This document shows, piece after piece, positions 12,045 to 14,008 of a stretch of 14,008 nucleotides of DNA. This stretch comes from Methyloprofundus sp. (lineage in GTDB: Bacteria; Pseudomonadota; Gammaproteobacteria; Methylococcales; Methylomonadaceae): assembly GCA_030636485.1 (NCBI GenBank), contig DAOVWV010000010.1, positions 1-14,008 on the forward strand. Reading direction: 5' to 3'. Position numbers and translations under genes: made by a program. Position 1 is the stretch's first letter; every line of letters starts with the position of its first letter. A model generated the notes under the pieces. It saw nothing but the letters and a program-made list of their open reading frames with translations. It was not told the DNA's origin and searched no databases.

Positions 12045-13865
12045 ATGCTAAGGAACATAACTTTACCCGCTTTATTGCTGGTTTTAGCCTATAGCCTATG
12101 GCTAAGTGCTGATTTTACGCAGATTGCTGCGGGTGTTGCCGTTTTTTTATTCGGTGTACTGTCATTGAAGCAGGGGTTCCATAGTTTTTCGGGTGGAGCG
12201 CTGGAAAAAATACTTCGTGCCTGCACGGATAAATTATGGAAAAGTTTGAGCTTCGGTCTGGTGTCAACAACCCTGATGCAATCAAGCTCACTGGTTTCGG
12301 TGCTAACCATTTCATTTCTCAGTGTCGGTTTGCTGGATTTAGCATCCGGTATCGGGGTTATTTTTGGTGCAAACCTGGGGACGACAGCAAGCGCGTGGCT
12401 GATCGCCGGTTTTGGTTTAAAGGTAAAAATTGCCAACTATGCTATGCCAATGTTGGTCTTTGGTGTGTTGCTGATATTTCAGCAGAGTAAAACGGCTAAA
12501 GCGATAGGCTCGATATTAGTGGGGATGGGTTTTTTATTTCTCGGTATTCACTATATGAAGGAGGGTTTTGCGGTATTTCGTAACACGATTGATTTGGCTG
12601 AGTATGCCATTCCCGGTACTAAAGGTTTGCTGATTTTTCTCCTGATCGGGCTTGCCACTACGGTGGTTATTCAATCCAGCGATGCCACGATGGCCATTAT
12701 TATTACGGCTTTATCGGTACAGCAGATCAGTTATGAGAACTCGCTGGCTTTGGCTATTGGAGCGAATATAGGGACAACCATTACCGCAATATTAAGTGCA
12801 ATCGGTGTTAATATTGACGGTAAACGCTTAGCGGCAGCGCATTTGATTTTTAATATTATCACTGCCTGTGTCGCTTTATTACTACTGGATCAGTTTGTCA
12901 TAGCGGTCGATTATCTTGCCCGGATTGTGCATATTGCAGCGGATGATTACACACTCAAGCTCGCCATGTTTCACACGCTTTTTAATATCACGGGGGTTAT
13001 TTTATTATTGCCTTTTATCAATCAATTGGTGCGCTTTATACGGTTTATTTTAAAAGCTGAGAAAGTGAGTATTGATCAGCCTGAGTATTTGAATTCTGCT
13101 GCGATGGCATTTCCGGATACCGTTGTATTGGCAGTGCATCAGGAAACAGTGCGCTTATACAAACATGCCCGTTATATCATTTTAAAAACGCTGGGCTTTT
13201 CTGTTTCCGGTGTTTTTTCTGATAAAGACTTGCAGCAGTTGCTACAACAATCGATGATAAACGATAGTTATAATGTGCAAGCTGCCTATAATCATAATAT
13301 TAAGGGGATTTACAGTGCCATTATTGCCTTTATCAGTCAAGCGAGTTTTACCTGGGAGATGTTGCAGGCTGGGCGATTATATTGGTTGCGTGAAGCAAAC
13401 AGGCATATTGTTGAGGCGATAAAAGATTGTAAGCATTTACAAAAGAATTTATTAATAACAAGCCATTCCAATAATATTTTTGTCACCCAGGAATATGACA
13501 AAATTCGTTATCAAATAGCTGAATTATTTAGGGAATTGGATAAAATACGTATTCAGGTAGAGCAGGGTAATGCCGATATAAATCTATTGTCATTTGATGT
13601 TTTTAAAGCCAAAATCAAAGAGCAGGATCAGCAAATGAACGCAAGGATTGATTGCCTGATTCGAGAGCATAAGATAACTCCGGATACGGGCACTTCTCTG
13701 ATCAATGATAGTGCCTATATGTATGCCATAAAACGGCATTTAGTCGCAATGGCTGAAACTGTCTTCGTCAGGCAGGAAGAAAAAATATCAGAGGCTCAGC
13801 GTGAGTTGGTATTGGATGATAATGAGTTGCGTAATGTGATTGAAACACAGGATAATGAGCTATAA
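12045..13865 (+). CDS. Na/Pi-cotransporter family protein with PhoU-like C-terminal domain
   Basis: The 606-residue inner-membrane protein has the two Na_Pi_cotrans (NptA/YjbB-type) repeats. Repeat 1 has QSSS (79-82) and GANLGTT (108-114); repeat 2 has QSSD (210-213) and GANIGTT (239-245). The conserved HLIFN (266-270) and FHTLFN (309-314) motifs are also present. About eight to ten hydrophobic helices lie between residues 5 and 336. From about 340 to the end is a soluble, helical PhoU-like tail, typical of the bacterial long form. The expected role is sodium-linked phosphate movement, in or out; YjbB of E. coli is reported as an exporter. Direction cannot be read here. No clear Shine-Dalgarno precedes the ATG. 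A lysine-rich small gene follows after 12 bases. Confidence 0.9.
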   Translation: MLRNITLPALLLVLAYSLWLSADFTQIAAGVAVFLFGVLSLKQGFHSFSGGALEKILRACTDKLWKSLSFGLVSTTLMQSSSLVSVLTISFLSVGLLDLASGIGVIFGANLGTTASAWLIAGFGLKVKIANYAMPMLVFGVLLIFQQSKTAKAIGSILVGMGFLFLGIHYMKEGFAVFRNTIDLAEYAIPGTKGLLIFLLIGLATTVVIQSSDATMAIIITALSVQQISYENSLALAIGANIGTTITAILSAIGVNIDGKRLAAAHLIFNIITACVALLLLDQFVIAVDYLARIVHIAADDYTLKLAMFHTLFNITGVILLLPFINQLVRFIRFILKAEKVSIDQPEYLNSAAMAFPDTVVLAVHQETVRLYKHARYIILKTLGFSVSGVFSDKDLQQLLQQSMINDSYNVQAAYNHNIKGIYSAIIAFISQASFTWEMLQAGRLYWLREANRHIVEAIKDCKHLQKNLLITSHSNNIFVTQEYDKIRYQIAELFRELDKIRIQVEQGNADINLLSFDVFKAKIKEQDQQMNARIDCLIREHKITPDTGTSLINDSAYMYAIKRHLVAMAETVFVRQEEKISEAQRELVLDDNELRNVIETQDNEL

Positions 13866-13877
13866 AGGTGCATGATG

Positions 13878-14008
13878 ATGAGCAAGAAAAAGTTACTTGA
13901 AAAACTACAGGCATTCTTTGCGGCTGATCAACAGGAGAAAGCAAAGCATACTAAGGAAATAAAGAAAATCCTGAAGAAATTAAAGCAAAAAGAAAGAAAA
14001 ATTCAGCA
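13878..14008 (+). CDS. Start of a small lysine-rich protein (partial, runs off the window)
   Basis: The 43 visible codons (MSKKKLLEKLQAFFAADQQE onward) encode a very basic helical protein rich in Lys (IKKILKKLKQKERK), with no stop before the window ends. Three consecutive ATG codons occur (13872, 13875, 13878). The third is chosen because AGGTG (13866-13870) is then 7 bases away; the others are too close. It follows the transporter gene by 12 bases, so it is almost surely co-transcribed. I recall short proteins of this kind after Na/Pi-cotransporter genes in Gammaproteobacteria, but no function is known to me. Confidence 0.7.
   Translation, partial: MSKKKLLEKLQAFFAADQQEKAKHTKEIKKILKKLKQKERKIQ

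Noticed and set aside
12089..12490. Open frames on both strands inside the start of the transporter gene
   Set aside because: They overlap a clear conserved membrane-protein frame and have no family features.
1..14008. CRISPR arrays, tRNA or rRNA genes
   Set aside because: No regularly spaced direct repeats, tRNA cloverleaf with CCA-end context, or rRNA-like sequence was noticed in reading both strands.

Overview
The window reads as chromosomal DNA of a moderately AT-rich gammaproteobacterial methylotroph, most likely a type I methanotroph (Methylococcales). The anchor is a well-conserved formaldehyde-activating enzyme gene (fae, 7631-8146). Two genes directly upstream belong to families that recur in proteobacterial tetrahydromethanopterin/methanofuran C1 gene clusters: an ATP-grasp ligase and a CitG/MdcB-like protein. 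The block ubiG-gph-SDR and the dapE tail also fit Gammaproteobacteria. The genus call is inference.

Layout. (1) 1-331, plus strand: the 3' end of dapE, then a 60-codon reading frame that looks like an AIM24/TIGR00266 gene reduced by a large in-frame internal deletion. (2) 477-2675, plus strand: a DUF481-type outer-membrane protein with an unusual heptad-repeat (coiled-coil) insert, and an unrecognised cysteine-containing exported or lipoprotein-like protein. (3) 2761-5435, minus strand: a tight four-gene operon transcribed ubiG > gph > YciK-like SDR > sufT, meeting the previous block convergently at a GC-rich palindrome. (4) 5771-8202, plus strand: ATP-grasp ligase, CitG-like protein, fae and a strong intrinsic terminator. 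(5) 8203-10300: an accessory-looking segment with a 156-bp element that has 15-bp perfect terminal inverted repeats, a nested palindrome and a flanking 7-bp direct repeat, followed by a DUF-type AAA-ATPase/PD-(D/E)XK nuclease gene. (6) 10364-11435: a divergent PurN-like formyltransferase, an unrecognised 132-aa protein, and a set of overlapping hairpins ending in a terminator. (7) 11466-11666, minus strand: a 66-aa single-pass membrane protein with a near-consensus promoter. (8) 12045 to the end, plus strand: a Na/Pi-cotransporter-type protein with a PhoU-like tail, followed by the start of a lysine-rich small protein cut by the window edge.

How the genes work together. Fae condenses formaldehyde with tetrahydromethanopterin (H4MPT). 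The ATP-grasp and CitG-like proteins are plausible cofactor-biosynthesis enzymes for that pathway. The PurN-like protein keeps the formyltransfer residues but has changed the phosphate-binding loop, so it may be a formyltransferase with a non-purine substrate. No tRNA, rRNA or CRISPR array was seen. The most unusual items are the nested mobile-element-like repeat, the internally deleted AIM24 gene, the coiled-coil DUF481 protein, the diverged PurN paralogue, and the small membrane protein with its own promoter and dyad.
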